Shown: positions 45,824-55,028, counted from the stretch's first letter. The stretch is DNA of 64,000 nt from JACPPO01 sp965262505 (GCA_965262505.1 CBDHFM010000030.1:930001-994000); one strand, 5' to 3'. Made by a program: numbers and translations. The notes: generated by a model not told the origin, from the sequence alone.

Positions 45824-46270
45824 TCAATCCCAGAAGCTCAGATCTTGGGGCGCTATGTCCCGTTCGACAACCTGACCAACGATACGAATGAGGCCATCGG
45901 CCATTTTGATGAATTCCGCCGCGCCTCTGTTTTCACCAGCACCCTCTCGGGCCGGGCAGGATCGTGTCTGAATCGGCTTGCCCATGTTGGCCGCGAAATC
46001 CTGGCTCGGGCTGCCGTTCCTCTTGAGCGCGTTGGGGGTGATCATTTCCAGGCGCCACGGCACCACCTGGCCGCTGGCATCCGTCACATCCAATTGCAGA
46101 TACGCGTGCGGGTTCTCCCACTCGAGGCCCGTGAGGACACCGTGGAGATCCATGCACCTATCAGGGTCGAACTCTACGGTGAATCCATGGTGCGCAGACG
46201 TAGAGCTTGCAGCGCCCAACAGAAGCAACACCGCCGTCACAACACCAGCAACTTTAACTCTCATCGACAT
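45824..46270 (-). CDS. exported DUF6152 family protein (copy 5)
   Basis: The product is 148 aa: leader MSMRVKVAGVVTAVLLLLGAASSTSA, mature start HHGFTVEFD. It has TGLEWENPHAYLQLDV (Asn-Pro-His) and VVPWRLEM, and a C-terminal extension with GENRGAAEFIKMADGLIR, ending LSFWD, shared with copy 6 at 48788. GGAGGAGAC lies just before ATG 46270. It leads the WEGDTLVV gene (g) by 109 bases. Confidence 0.88.
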   Translation of the reverse strand: MSMRVKVAGVVTAVLLLLGAASSTSAHHGFTVEFDPDRCMDLHGVLTGLEWENPHAYLQLDVTDASGQVVPWRLEMITPNALKRNGSPSQDFAANMGKPIQTRSCPAREGAGENRGAAEFIKMADGLIRIVGQVVERDIAPQDLSFWD

Positions 46271-46405
46271 GTCTCCTCCGAGTAGGGATCTGGGAACAAC
46301 TTTCACAAATTACTGCCCATCGACCTCTCTGTCAAGCCACTCTGAGCGCTCCGGGGCGGCTTCCTGGCGGCATCAAGGACGCTACCCTCAACCTTGATTC
46401 TGACG

Positions 46406-47563
46406 TCAGCGTGCCGGGGGCATGGGCCTGGCGAATCTCGAGGCGTCGATGGGTACGTTCGGCTCCAGTTCGCTGAACTCGTACACCGATCGGCCGTCCG
46501 TCCAGGTCACGATCAAGCTGAAAGGCATCTCGACACCAGCGACGGTGCGGTAGTCGGCATAATCAACCTGTATCGGGTTCAAGCCGATACGCGTCTCCGC
46601 ATAGCGGACCATCCGCAGCAGCAATCCGGTCTCCCTGTCGAAGAAGAACTTCACGGGACTATCGTCGGCCTGAGTCCCCTGAACCACATGCACGAGCCTG
46701 TCGTCGATCACGGTCGTGGCAAAACCGGTGCGCCAATCCGTGAGTAGCTGCCTGATCTGACCCGGAAACGACAGCGCCGCTTCGAGCTTCGCGCCTTCAA
46801 GTTCAGCTCCCGAGAGGGAAACCACCGGAATCGGCATCAGTGTTCCCTGGGTACTGTTCCAGGCGTTTCGTCCGTCGAAGACTCTCACGTTGTCGCCCGT
46901 TCCCGAACCGAGATGCACCTCCGTGGTGCGCTGGTTCGGAGCCCTCGCATAGATCTCGACGGGCACGGCTACCCCTAGCGTGTCGAAGCCCAGGTAGGTG
47001 CCCCGCGCGACAAAGCTGGTCAGGGCGGCCAACCGCTCCGCTCCACCGATCGCCTCGATGTACGTGTCGAACACCTCGTCGGCGGACGGGAGGTCCGGAC
47101 GGGGGATCGGGGACAGCTCGACCTCGTTGGGATCGTCGTCAGGCGGAGCGCTGTACTGCTGCAGCAAACTTGGCGTGTCCTTGGGACGGTCGGCGCCTCG
47201 ATGGCAGGAATAACAGGTCACCACGCGTCTTCCGCCGAAGTGGGTCTCATTGAGGGCATCCACCATGAGGATCATTCTGCGGGCCATCTGTTTGCGGGGA
47301 TTATCCAACGCGTAGCTGTCCGCGTCGGCTGGGTCGTGGCAACCCGAGCAGTTCATGGCCAAAGAGGCGGAAATAAAGCCCATCGTTCCCATGAATTCGT
47401 CCACAGTCAGCCCGCGAAGCACCTGGATATTCTTGAAGACGTCATCCGCCATGGGCGGTTTTTCCTGCTGCGCCGCCTGGCCGATGGCCGTTGCTGCGGC
47501 CAGCAGGCACACGAACACCACTCCTGCGACGCGTGGGATTGTTCGCCTCAATGCGCTATTCAT
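46406..47563 (-). CDS. photosynthetic reaction-centre-type dihaem cytochrome c with C-terminal lipoprotein-like domain
   Basis: The product is 385 aa with a leader. Haem sites are CSGCH (72-76) and CYSCH (117-121) after DDVFKNIQVLRGLTVDEFMGTMG. The C-terminal domain (about 160-380) matches the homologous gene at 41405: ARGTYLGFDTLGVAVPVEIYARAPNQRT, VRVFDGRNAW, 'FFFDRETGLLLRMVRY' and 'YADYRTVAGVEMPFSL'. It lies upstream of DUF6152 copy 5 on the same strand (136-base gap), so it probably belongs to the same module. Confidence 0.88.
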   Translation of the reverse strand: MNSALRRTIPRVAGVVFVCLLAAATAIGQAAQQEKPPMADDVFKNIQVLRGLTVDEFMGTMGFISASLAMNCSGCHDPADADSYALDNPRKQMARRMILMVDALNETHFGGRRVVTCYSCHRGADRPKDTPSLLQQYSAPPDDDPNEVELSPIPRPDLPSADEVFDTYIEAIGGAERLAALTSFVARGTYLGFDTLGVAVPVEIYARAPNQRTTEVHLGSGTGDNVRVFDGRNAWNSTQGTLMPIPVVSLSGAELEGAKLEAALSFPGQIRQLLTDWRTGFATTVIDDRLVHVVQGTQADDSPVKFFFDRETGLLLRMVRYAETRIGLNPIQVDYADYRTVAGVEMPFSLIVTWTDGRSVYEFSELEPNVPIDASRFARPMPPAR

Positions 47564-47732
47564 GTTCTCTCAGCCCCTTCCAATGCCTTTTCCGCTCCTT
47601 CCCTGATCCGGACGGGGTCCTGCCCAGGTGCCGGTCAGATCGCCTTCGGGAGCCGGTCCCCGTCCCCAACGGCTCTGTCTTCGACATGATATTTCCACAG
47701 GAGTAGATGTGGTAGAGAGGCCGCCGGGCATC

Positions 47733-47858
47733 CTAGAAGTCGAACTACGCGCTGAACGTGAAGAACCGGGCCACCAGGATCTGGCTCGGCCTCTGCCAGT
47801 CGTCAAAGGCGTCGTTTAGCGCCAGCACCGCGCTCCCGTTGACTGGCCCGTCCGGTCC
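47733..47858 (-). pseudogene. decayed 3' end of a TonB-dependent receptor
   Basis: Read on the reverse strand it gives NGSAVLALNDAFDDWQRPSQ followed by ILVARFFTFSA, then TAG, then FDF and a stop. This matches the end of the intact receptor at 49448 (LNANSILRYEEGFDDFLSP, REILVARFFKFSAQFDF). The terminal Gln codon has become TAG. Nothing of the rest of the receptor remains; the neighbouring gene (h) begins right where the similarity ends. It marks one side of the module duplication. Confidence 0.8.
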
Positions 47859-48761
47859 TTACCGGCCCTCAATCTCTTGCCTTTGTTCGGGGCTCATGTT
47901 CTGCATGTAGATGGGCTCCTCGTTCGCCGTACAGAGGTATTCGGTCCAGAGGTCGTTGGGATCTTGCGCCAGCGTCCAAGTACGAGGTACGTGAACGTAA
48001 GGCTCCGCCAGCACCACCGGGTCCTCAATCGTGAGATCGTACACGAGGTAGTTCTCCGACGTTCGGGTGAAGCGCTCGACGAGGTGCTGCTCCTCACTCG
48101 GATACCATCTCTCGAAATTCATCACCCTCCGATCAACGGCGATCGTATCGACGACCAGCGTATCTCCCTCCCAACGGCCGACCGACTCGCCAACGAACGC
48201 CGGGTCCGGATCTTCGGAATGCGGGCGCCCATCGGTGGGTATTCTGCGAATGGTCTGGGGGAATTCAGTCAGAATCCAGACCACTCCCGGCAGTTGAATC
48301 AACTCCATGGGGCCGTGTTCGGTGCGTTGCATCGTTATCGAGATTGGAGTGCCACCGCGAGGACAACTTCCGTAAGGGAACGGTGGTAACGTGTACGTTT
48401 CCTCCCCCTCAGGCGTGTGGACTTCCCGTGCTTGGGGCGTCACTGCGGCATCGAATTGATCCATGATCCTGTCGTCGACCTGGTAACCACCCTGCAGCAT
48501 TCTTCCAGCTTTGTTTGGATAGTAACGCCCAGTCAGGTCCGGATGCCCGTCCGCCGTGCGGGGCGTCGTTCCCCCGGGGGGCAACAGGCGTATCTGATCA
48601 AAGTTTCCGGCGACTCTTGAGGTGTCGTACGTCACCGCAGGTTGTTCTCCCTGTCCGGGCGAATCCTGGGCAAAAACGGGCATGAAAACCATGTACACAC
48701 CCGCCAGTACGATTCCAGCACTCCCAGCGCAGGAGCACAGCCGCCGCTTCATGTCGCTCAT
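47859..48761 (-). CDS. exported WEGDTLVV-family protein of unknown function (h)
   Basis: The product is 300 aa and a paralogue of (g): RTADGHPDLTGRYYPNKAGRM, RRIPTDGRPHSEDP, FVGESVGRWEGDTLVV, 'LVERFTRTSENYLVYDLTIEDPVVL' and WTEYLCTANEEPIYMQNM. ATG 48761 follows GGGGAGGAAT. The leader is MKRRLCSCAGSAGIVLAGVYM-type ending VFAQ. It lies 26 bases downstream of DUF6152 copy 6, so the pair is one unit. Function unknown. Confidence 0.83.
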   Translation of the reverse strand: MSDMKRRLCSCAGSAGIVLAGVYMVFMPVFAQDSPGQGEQPAVTYDTSRVAGNFDQIRLLPPGGTTPRTADGHPDLTGRYYPNKAGRMLQGGYQVDDRIMDQFDAAVTPQAREVHTPEGEETYTLPPFPYGSCPRGGTPISITMQRTEHGPMELIQLPGVVWILTEFPQTIRRIPTDGRPHSEDPDPAFVGESVGRWEGDTLVVDTIAVDRRVMNFERWYPSEEQHLVERFTRTSENYLVYDLTIEDPVVLAEPYVHVPRTWTLAQDPNDLWTEYLCTANEEPIYMQNMSPEQRQEIEGR

Positions 48762-48787
48762 TTTCAATTCCTCCCCCGCGGCATCAT

Positions 48788-49225
48788 TCAGTCCCAGAAG
48801 CTAAGCTGGTCGGGCGTCATACCCCGTTCGACAACCTGCCCAACGATACGGATGAGGCCATCCGCCATCTTGATGAATTCTGCCGAAGCTCTGTTTTCAC
48901 CAAAACCAGCCCTGGCCGGACAGACCCTCGTATCCATGACCTTACCCATGTTGGCTTCGAAGTCAGGCCGGGTGGTGCCGTTTCGCTTCATGGCGTTGGG
49001 GGTGAGCAATTCTATGTGCCACGATACCGTGTTGCCGTTGGCATCATTCACATCCATGTCGAAATACCCGTGTGGATTCTCCCAAATGAGACCCGTGAGG
49101 GTACCCCTCAGATCCATGCACTTACTTGCGTCGAACTCCACGTTGTATCCGTGATGCGCAAACGTGGAAACCGCCGCTCCCAGAACAAACACTGCCACGA
49201 AAACGCCACAAAGTTTCACTCTCAT
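48788..49225 (-). CDS. exported DUF6152 family protein (copy 6)
   Basis: The product is 145 aa, closest to copy 5: leader MRVKLCGVFVAVFVLGAAVSTFA, mature HHGYNVEFDASKCMDLRGTL, IWENPHGYFDMDV, VSWHIELLTPNAMKRNG and GENRASAEFIKMADGLIR ending LSFWD. AGGAGAT sits just before ATG 49225. Downstream (same strand) is member (h). Upstream, 222 bases separate it from the TonB receptor stop. Confidence 0.88.
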   Translation of the reverse strand: MRVKLCGVFVAVFVLGAAVSTFAHHGYNVEFDASKCMDLRGTLTGLIWENPHGYFDMDVNDANGNTVSWHIELLTPNAMKRNGTTRPDFEANMGKVMDTRVCPARAGFGENRASAEFIKMADGLIRIVGQVVERGMTPDQLSFWD

Positions 49226-49447
49226 GGAGATATCTCCTGCGACAACGGATTTGAGACTCCAGCCAGACAAACGACACCCAGTTTCCAGCGAGCATAGGCG
49301 AGTCGAACTTTCGATGTCAACCTTCCCACAGCCAACCCTCGTCTTGTGAACAGAGAAGAAGAAAGTGGATTGGTAGAAAGGTTGTACAGAGGTCGGCAGG
49401 ACCGGCGGCGAGAAGGCTGTGTCGGCCCTTCCCGCCGCCGGGTATTC

Positions 49448-52400
49448 CTAGAAGTCGAACTGCGCGCTGAACTTGAAGAACCGGGCCACCAGGATCTCTC
49501 TGGGGGACAGGAAGTCGTCGAAGCCCTCCTCATATCTGAGTATCGAGTTCGCGTTGAGGGCGTTGTAGATATCCAGATTCACCCGCGCGCGGGCGCCGCC
49601 GAAGTTCAGGATCTTGGAGACGCGGAAGTCGACCTGATTGAGTCGTTCTCCCCGCACCTCGCCTCCCACCTGGTTATTAAACCTGCCGTACTGGCCCGGC
49701 GAAAGCAGATGCACGTCCACGTCCCGCTGGCGGCCCGACAGACTGCGGCCGAGGCTCGACCGCAAGTCGGAGTTCCTAAAGGTATGTTCGGCCAGAACCT
49801 CCGCGCCCGACCTGTTCTGGTAGGTCGCGGCCAACTGCACGTCCACCCCTGGAACCGTGAAGGCGCCGTAGCCCTTGAACCTCGTGGAGAGCGGCTCCTC
49901 GCGGCGGCAGTGCAACGTGCTGGGATTGTCCACCTTCGTGACGATGTCGCAGTTGTCTTCGATGCGCCGCCCCGTGCTGATGCCGCCCTGGAAGAACATG
50001 CCCGCGCCCGGCCGCGCGTTCAGAATGAAGTCGGCGCCTTGCCAGTAGTCTTTCTGTGTCCCGTACTCGCGCGAGAGCGTCACGAGCGGGTCCGCCGCCG
50101 TGCCGAATAACTCCGGCTTGATGTCGTACAGGTCGTCGATGACGTAGCCACCTCCACCGGGCAGACCCGGATCGCTCGGCGCCGTGACGCTGTACCGATC
50201 GAAGTCCTCCGGCCCGATCGCGAGATCATCCGTGATGACGAAGTTCCCGTACCAGCGGCGGAAGTAGTTGACGTCCAACGAGACATTCGGCGCGAGCTCA
50301 TGCTGCACGCCCGCCGAGATCTCCCAGTTGAATTGCCGTTTCCCCCACCCGGTCAGCGCGTTCTCGTCGAAGGTCACGTTCGCGACCGACGTGCCGAAGT
50401 TCGCGTTCCTCAGCCGGCCGCACTCCCCGTTTCCCCCCGGGTTCGTCAGATCGCAATCCGGAACCCAATCGCCGTTGCCCCCCCTACTCACACGGTCCTC
50501 CCACGACCGGTTGGTCGTCAGGACCAAATTGCGGTACGGGTTGGCCAGCCGGATGTGGTTCACATCCGGCCCCATGGCGAGCACGTAGCGATTCAGACTC
50601 GCCTTGACCGCGGTTCTCCCCGTGCCAGTCACGTCGTACACAACCCCGAGCCTCGGGCTCAGGTCCTGGAGGGTCCAGCCGTCCTGCGCCGCGAAGGTGA
50701 CGTCGCGGTTCGGAGCGAGCGCCGATGGACCGGCGCGCTGCTCTGGGTAGCTGTTCTTGAAGTAGTCGTACCGCAGCCCTGCGTTCACGGTCAGCTGGTC
50801 CATCGTCCAGCGATCCTGCACGTAGAACCCTAGGTCGGCATCGACGTCGCCCCTCCATCCAGACTGCGTACTATCCCGGCCATCCGGCCCAGGCAACGGG
50901 AAGGCGCGCATTTCGATCCGATCGGGATACGGCGTGCCCGTGCCGGTCCCGTTTACGATGCGATAGCTCACCGGCACGGTGTCAAAGTCGATGAAGTGGG
51001 AGCCGCCGAACTTGTCGTTGAACCCCACCTTGAACGCGTGGGAACCGGTGATGTACGACACCGAGCCCGCCACGCTGTTCACACGCTGAGTGAGGTACCG
51101 GTAATCGTCTCGGGCGCGGTACCGCATGCGCAAGTTGCGACGATCCCGCGCGGGAACGATCGTTCCTGTCTCGCCGTTCGGTCCCCAGACGTGCAATGAC
51201 TGATCCAGGCCATCCCAGGGGAGATCGTCGCTTTGGGACACGTACCGCTGCGCCCTCACTTCGAACAGCAGGTTGTTGTTGGCCGGCATCTGCCAGTCGC
51301 CCCCGATCAGCCGCTGCAGCGGGTAGTCGCGCTGGCCGCCGGATTCTTCAGCGCGCGCGCGGGAGGAATCTTGCGGGCAGAAGCAATAGCTGGTGTCGTA
51401 ATGTAGGAACCCGATCCTGTTCCGGGCATCCGCCTGCCAGGTTACGCGGCTCTGCGTGTCCGGCTGCCTGCTCTCGTTGAACACCTGGCGACTGGTGTCG
51501 GGCTCGTACTTCCACGAATTGTTATCGTTGAGGTTCTTGTTTGCGAAGAGCCCATCCACGTAGTTGGCCGACACGTTGTACCGGGCCGCGAAATAGAACC
51601 AGACCTTGTCCCGCACGATCGGGCCGCCGAGCCCGGGATTGATGTCCCAGTTCGCCTTGATGCCGTTCGGCGTGGTCAGGCCGCGGGCAATCAGGTCGTC
51701 GTCCAGGTTGTCGCTCTGCATCCCGCCGGGTGCATAGGCGCTAAACACGACGCCGCTGAACACGTTGCCCCCCGACTTGGGTATGTAGTTGGAACGGACC
51801 CCCCCTGCGTGCAGCTCGGCATTGTTCGACCCGGTGTTAATCTGGACTTCCTCGATGGCCATCGGATTCATGAAGATGGTCGCGGTCGAGGCGCTCGTCC
51901 CGAACGAGGCAATCGAAATGCCTTGCAGCGTGGTCCCGGCATCCTCCGACCTGGACCCGTGGGCTGTCGGGTTTCCGGTTATGGCCCTGGTCCCCGCGCC
52001 GCCGACATCCTGACGCCGGAAGTCGACCGACGGGATCAGCACGCTCAACGCCGTTCTGAGCCCCGAAGTCGGCAGGGCGTCGAGGACCTCACGATCCATC
52101 ACCATCTGCTGCTGTGTGCTCACCACGTTGACCACCGGCGACTCGCCAGTGACCGTGATCGTTTCCGCGATCCCGCCCACCTGCAAATCGGCATCGACGC
52201 GAGCCGTGAAGGTGCCCGACAACTGGACCCCTTCCTGCTGCACGGTCGTGAAACCCGGCAACGTGAAGGTCACCGTGTACTCCCCGGGGTCCAGAAACTC
52301 AATCGCGTACCGACCGGCGCCGTCCGTCACGGTCACCCGGACCTGCTCAATCAGCGCCGGGCTGGCCGCTTCGACCGTCACGCCCGGAAGCACGGCTCCC

Positions 52401-52504
52401 GACGTGTCGGTGACCGAGCCGCTGATCCCAGCCTGCGCGGACGCCACAACTGGTAGCAGCAACGCAAACCCGAATACCGCAGCAATCTTGTGAAATCTCA
52501 GCAC
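49448..52504 (-). CDS. TonB-dependent outer-membrane receptor with carboxypeptidase-regulatory N-domain
   Basis: The product is 1,018 aa, GTG start after GGAGGG. The leader MLRFHKIAAVFGFALLLPVVASAQ is followed by a CarboxypepD_reg-like domain (about 24-110: GSVTDTSGAVLPGVTVEAAS, GRYAIEFLDPGEYTVTFTLPGF), a plug with ITVTGESPVVNV, and a large beta-barrel ending in an aromatic residue (FKFSAQFDF). There is no canonical TonB box that I can place. This is the common OAR-like/Acidobacteria receptor type for large or polymeric nutrients. It probably feeds the neighbouring exported enzymes. The ligand is unknown. Confidence 0.9.
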   Translation of the reverse strand: MLRFHKIAAVFGFALLLPVVASAQAGISGSVTDTSGAVLPGVTVEAASPALIEQVRVTVTDGAGRYAIEFLDPGEYTVTFTLPGFTTVQQEGVQLSGTFTARVDADLQVGGIAETITVTGESPVVNVVSTQQQMVMDREVLDALPTSGLRTALSVLIPSVDFRRQDVGGAGTRAITGNPTAHGSRSEDAGTTLQGISIASFGTSASTATIFMNPMAIEEVQINTGSNNAELHAGGVRSNYIPKSGGNVFSGVVFSAYAPGGMQSDNLDDDLIARGLTTPNGIKANWDINPGLGGPIVRDKVWFYFAARYNVSANYVDGLFANKNLNDNNSWKYEPDTSRQVFNESRQPDTQSRVTWQADARNRIGFLHYDTSYCFCPQDSSRARAEESGGQRDYPLQRLIGGDWQMPANNNLLFEVRAQRYVSQSDDLPWDGLDQSLHVWGPNGETGTIVPARDRRNLRMRYRARDDYRYLTQRVNSVAGSVSYITGSHAFKVGFNDKFGGSHFIDFDTVPVSYRIVNGTGTGTPYPDRIEMRAFPLPGPDGRDSTQSGWRGDVDADLGFYVQDRWTMDQLTVNAGLRYDYFKNSYPEQRAGPSALAPNRDVTFAAQDGWTLQDLSPRLGVVYDVTGTGRTAVKASLNRYVLAMGPDVNHIRLANPYRNLVLTTNRSWEDRVSRGGNGDWVPDCDLTNPGGNGECGRLRNANFGTSVANVTFDENALTGWGKRQFNWEISAGVQHELAPNVSLDVNYFRRWYGNFVITDDLAIGPEDFDRYSVTAPSDPGLPGGGGYVIDDLYDIKPELFGTAADPLVTLSREYGTQKDYWQGADFILNARPGAGMFFQGGISTGRRIEDNCDIVTKVDNPSTLHCRREEPLSTRFKGYGAFTVPGVDVQLAATYQNRSGAEVLAEHTFRNSDLRSSLGRSLSGRQRDVDVHLLSPGQYGRFNNQVGGEVRGERLNQVDFRVSKILNFGGARARVNLDIYNALNANSILRYEEGFDDFLSPREILVARFFKFSAQFDF

Positions 52505-52857
52505 GACTACCCTCCGTTTATCTCGTTTCCGCTCCGCCCGCCCCTTGTCAGGCGCTTCGCACCCCGGCTGCCCACCGGCGGCCTAAACAATCAAGAAGCC
52601 ATCTAAATTCGCTCAAATCTGGACGAATGTCAATGTTTTCCGGTGAAATGGTCTCGGTAACTGCCTGTAAACTTTCGCTCGACAGGCCACGACGTGTAGG
52701 TCCGTTTCTGCATCGCGAAGCAGACAGGCAGCCAGAACTGTGCCATGCGCTGGCTGGAGAAATTTGGCTCCCCCTCCGCAGGTTCCGGTCGCTTAGAGGC
52801 GGCACTTCTCCAAACGGCTGGATTCCCGTCTACGGTAATCCGTTTGTTTAGCCTCGC
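52505..52857. other. 353-base non-coding stretch upstream of the TonB receptor
   Basis: It holds the receptor's ribosome site and presumably its promoter. I find no tRNA, repeat or convincing open frame here. The right part (from about 52650) may be decayed coding sequence, but I cannot name it. Confidence 0.4.
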
Positions 52858-53013
52858 TCAAACCCTCTTCCGTGCCTTCCAGACGCGGCCCGCTGGTGGG
52901 GCCACCAGGAACGCCGGGTTCGCACCGGGGCGCGGCCGATACTTCTGAAAGCGCCCGCCGTTGACTTCGGCCACGTAGAAGTTCCCTTCCTATGTCGGTT
53001 TCAGCTGCGTACC
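52858..53013 (-). pseudogene. decayed 3' end of an NHL/amidating-lyase-like propeller gene
   Basis: On the reverse strand, after an internal TAG, the frame reads EGNFYVAEVNGGRFQKYRPR, PGANPAFLVAPPAGRVWKA and stops at 52858. The words 'VAEV..GR.QK.RPRPGANP' are typical of the last blade of bacterial NHL propellers. The IS256-type element begins at 53014, and the rest of the gene cannot be found on its far side as an open frame. The gene was probably dead before the insertion. Confidence 0.6.
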
Positions 53014-53037
53014 GGGGATGTCCCACTGACTGTTGAA
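53014..53037. repeat. IS256 left inverted repeat region
   Basis: GGGGATGTCCC and CTGTTGAAA are shared, reverse complemented, with 54428-54451. The target duplication TGCGTACC is at 53006-53013. Confidence 0.85.
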
Positions 53038-53121
53038 AATTGACGCGGCGGCTCCTCACTGCTCGTGATACACGAGTGGTGGGCAACCCGAGGCGACACG
53101 CCTCACAGCAAAGGAGCCGCC

Positions 53122-54402
53122 ATGAAGAAGTCTCGCACAGTCCGTCCCGCCGCTGGTGTTGAATCTCCGCCCCCGCGTCGCCTGCCCCTCGTCGAGCTGC
53201 TGATCGATACCGAGGCGGAGCTGTTCGAGCTCGCGGTGCGGTCAGGGTTACAGGTCTTGGACGCCATGCTCGAAGACGATCGGACCGCGATCTGTGGCCC
53301 GCGGTACGCGCACCAGGCCGACCGTACGGCGGCCCGGGCCGGGACGGTGGCCAGTGAGGTCGTCCTCGGCGGGCGCAAGGTGGCAATCCGGCGTCCCCGG
53401 GTCCGCGCGGCCCGCCAGGAAGTACCGCTGCCGACTTTCCAGACGATGGCCCAGACCGATCCCCTGCGGCGCCGCACTGTCGAGCAGCTGTTGGTCGGTG
53501 TCAGCACCCGGGGCTATGCTCGGAGTCTGGAGCCGCTCCCGGCCGACATCCCCAGCCGTAGCGTGAGTAAGAGCGCCGTCAGCCGCCGGTTTGTCGCCAA
53601 GACCGCCGCGCAACTGGCCGCGTGGCAGGCGACGCCCCTCGAGAACCTGGATCTGGTCGGCCTCGTCCTCGACGGTGTCCACATCGGCGAGCACTGTCTG
53701 GTCGTCGCCTTGGGGGTCGGCGCCGACGGCACGAAGCACGCCCTCGGGCTCTGGGAAGGCTCGACGGAGAACGCGACCGTCTGTCAGAGCCTGCTGGCCA
53801 ACCTCCAGAGCCGTGGCCTGCGCACCGATCGGAGTGTGCTGGTGATGCTCGATGGGTCGAAGGCGCTGCGGGCGGCGGTGACTGCGGTGTTCGGCCGCGC
53901 CGCCGTGGTGCAGCGCTGCCAAGTCCACAAGACCCGCAACATCCTCGACCATTTACCGGCGCGCCAGCGGCCCTGGGTGCAGGCCATCCTGCGGCGGGCC
54001 TATCAGCACGAGGACGTGAAGACCGCGATGCGGTTGCTACGGAACCTCGCCCGCCGCCTCGACCGGGAACATCCGTGCGCGGCGGCCAGTGTGCGGGAAG
54101 GGCTCGAAGAGACCGTGACCGTGCTCACGCTCGGCCTCGCTCCCCGTCTCCAGCGCTCGCTGGCCACCACCAACGCCGCCGAGAGCCTCATCAGCCGGAC
54201 CCGCCACGTCAAACGCAACGTCAAGCGCTGGCGGGGCGGCCAGATGATGCTGCGCTGGGTCGCCGCGGGTGTGCTCGAAGCAGCCAAAGGGTTCCGGCGC
54301 CTGAAGGGACATGCGGATATGCCGCAGCTCGTCGCGGCCCTCCGCGCCCGAGATCACCGTCTCGGCCTCGGAGACTCCAGGGAGGCGCAGCACGTCGCTT
54401 AG
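53122..54402 (+). CDS. IS256 (Mutator-type) transposase
   Basis: The product is 426 aa. The Mutator-type core is seen in VGLVLDGVHIGEHCLVVALG (first Asp, about 184), VLVMLDGSKALRAAVTAVFG (second Asp, about 243), the hallmark VVQRCQVHKTRNILDHLP, and TTNAAESLISRTRHVKRNVK (Glu, about 353). AAGGAG lies before ATG 53122. Residues look complete, so the element may be active. It does not overlap any living host gene. Confidence 0.94.
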   Translation: MKKSRTVRPAAGVESPPPRRLPLVELLIDTEAELFELAVRSGLQVLDAMLEDDRTAICGPRYAHQADRTAARAGTVASEVVLGGRKVAIRRPRVRAARQEVPLPTFQTMAQTDPLRRRTVEQLLVGVSTRGYARSLEPLPADIPSRSVSKSAVSRRFVAKTAAQLAAWQATPLENLDLVGLVLDGVHIGEHCLVVALGVGADGTKHALGLWEGSTENATVCQSLLANLQSRGLRTDRSVLVMLDGSKALRAAVTAVFGRAAVVQRCQVHKTRNILDHLPARQRPWVQAILRRAYQHEDVKTAMRLLRNLARRLDREHPCAAASVREGLEETVTVLTLGLAPRLQRSLATTNAAESLISRTRHVKRNVKRWRGGQMMLRWVAAGVLEAAKGFRRLKGHADMPQLVAALRARDHRLGLGDSREAQHVA

Positions 54403-54427
54403 AATGTCACCCGAGTCGCCGCCGAGT

Positions 54428-54451
54428 TTCAACAGCGGCCGGGACATCCCC
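54428..54451. repeat. IS256 right inverted repeat region
   Basis: It ends GGGACATCCCC and pairs with 53014-53037. The second copy of TGCGTACC follows at 54452-54459. Confidence 0.85.
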
Positions 54452-54635
54452 TGCGTACCGCCCAACACCCTGATACAGATATTTTGGCCGCGTCAAGTCG
54501 CGATGGCTGGCTGTTCGAGTAAGTCTGGCCTGGTTGTTTGGCCGTGAATTCAGTGTAGACTCAGGAAGCCGCCCGGAACCTGGGTCCGAGCTAGCCAGGT
54601 GCGGGACGTCGCGCTGAAGACACAGGAGACCACAA

Positions 54636-55028
54636 ATGAGCAGAAGGCTGACGTTCGCCACCGTTGTTTTCGGGGCGTTGTTTCTTGCAACCACCCTGGT
54701 GCAGGCCCACCATTCGTTCTCAGCGGTCTATGACGGCAACAAGCCGATCACGATCAGGGGGACGGTGAGCAAACTCGGTTGGTCGAATCCGCACTCGCAC
54801 ATCTACGTCGACGTCAAGAACCCGGACGGCGAGATGGTGACCTGGGAAATCGAGAGCGCCGGCGCGAGCGCCCTGCAACGCGCGGGTATCAGGAGAGAAG
54901 ACTTCGTCGGCACGGAAGTCATCATCAAGGGTTTTCTCGCCAAGGACGGGACACCCGCGGCCAACGCTGGCAGCTTCGAGATAGTAGGAACCGACAAAGG
55001 GTTCACCAGCGACGAGGTTGGGCCGTAA
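54636..55028 (+). CDS. exported DUF6152 family protein (copy 7)
   Basis: The product is 130 aa; the leader ends TLVQA, mature HHSFSAVYDGNKPITIRGTV. It has LGWSNPHSHIYVDV and MVTWEIES, and a C-terminal 'GTEVIIKGFLAKDGTPAANAG'. GGAGACC precedes ATG 54636. The next gene on this strand (27 bases later) is not a WEGDTLVV protein but a small beta-rich exported protein, the only such case in the window. Confidence 0.88.
   Translation: MSRRLTFATVVFGALFLATTLVQAHHSFSAVYDGNKPITIRGTVSKLGWSNPHSHIYVDVKNPDGEMVTWEIESAGASALQRAGIRREDFVGTEVIIKGFLAKDGTPAANAGSFEIVGTDKGFTSDEVGP

Larger units (their letters stand above)
53014..54451 (+). mobile_element. IS256-family insertion sequence (1,438 bp)
   Basis: The ends are terminal inverted repeats starting GGGGATGTCCC at both sides, with a further shared CTGTTGAAA. 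The flanks carry a perfect 8-bp direct repeat TGCGTACC (53006-53013 and 54452-54459), the duplication length expected for IS256. One intact transposase gene lies inside. Confidence 0.93.

Noticed and set aside
53248..53952. Long reverse open frame inside the IS256 element
   Set aside because: It is antisense to an intact transposase with full family motifs and shows no recognisable domain.
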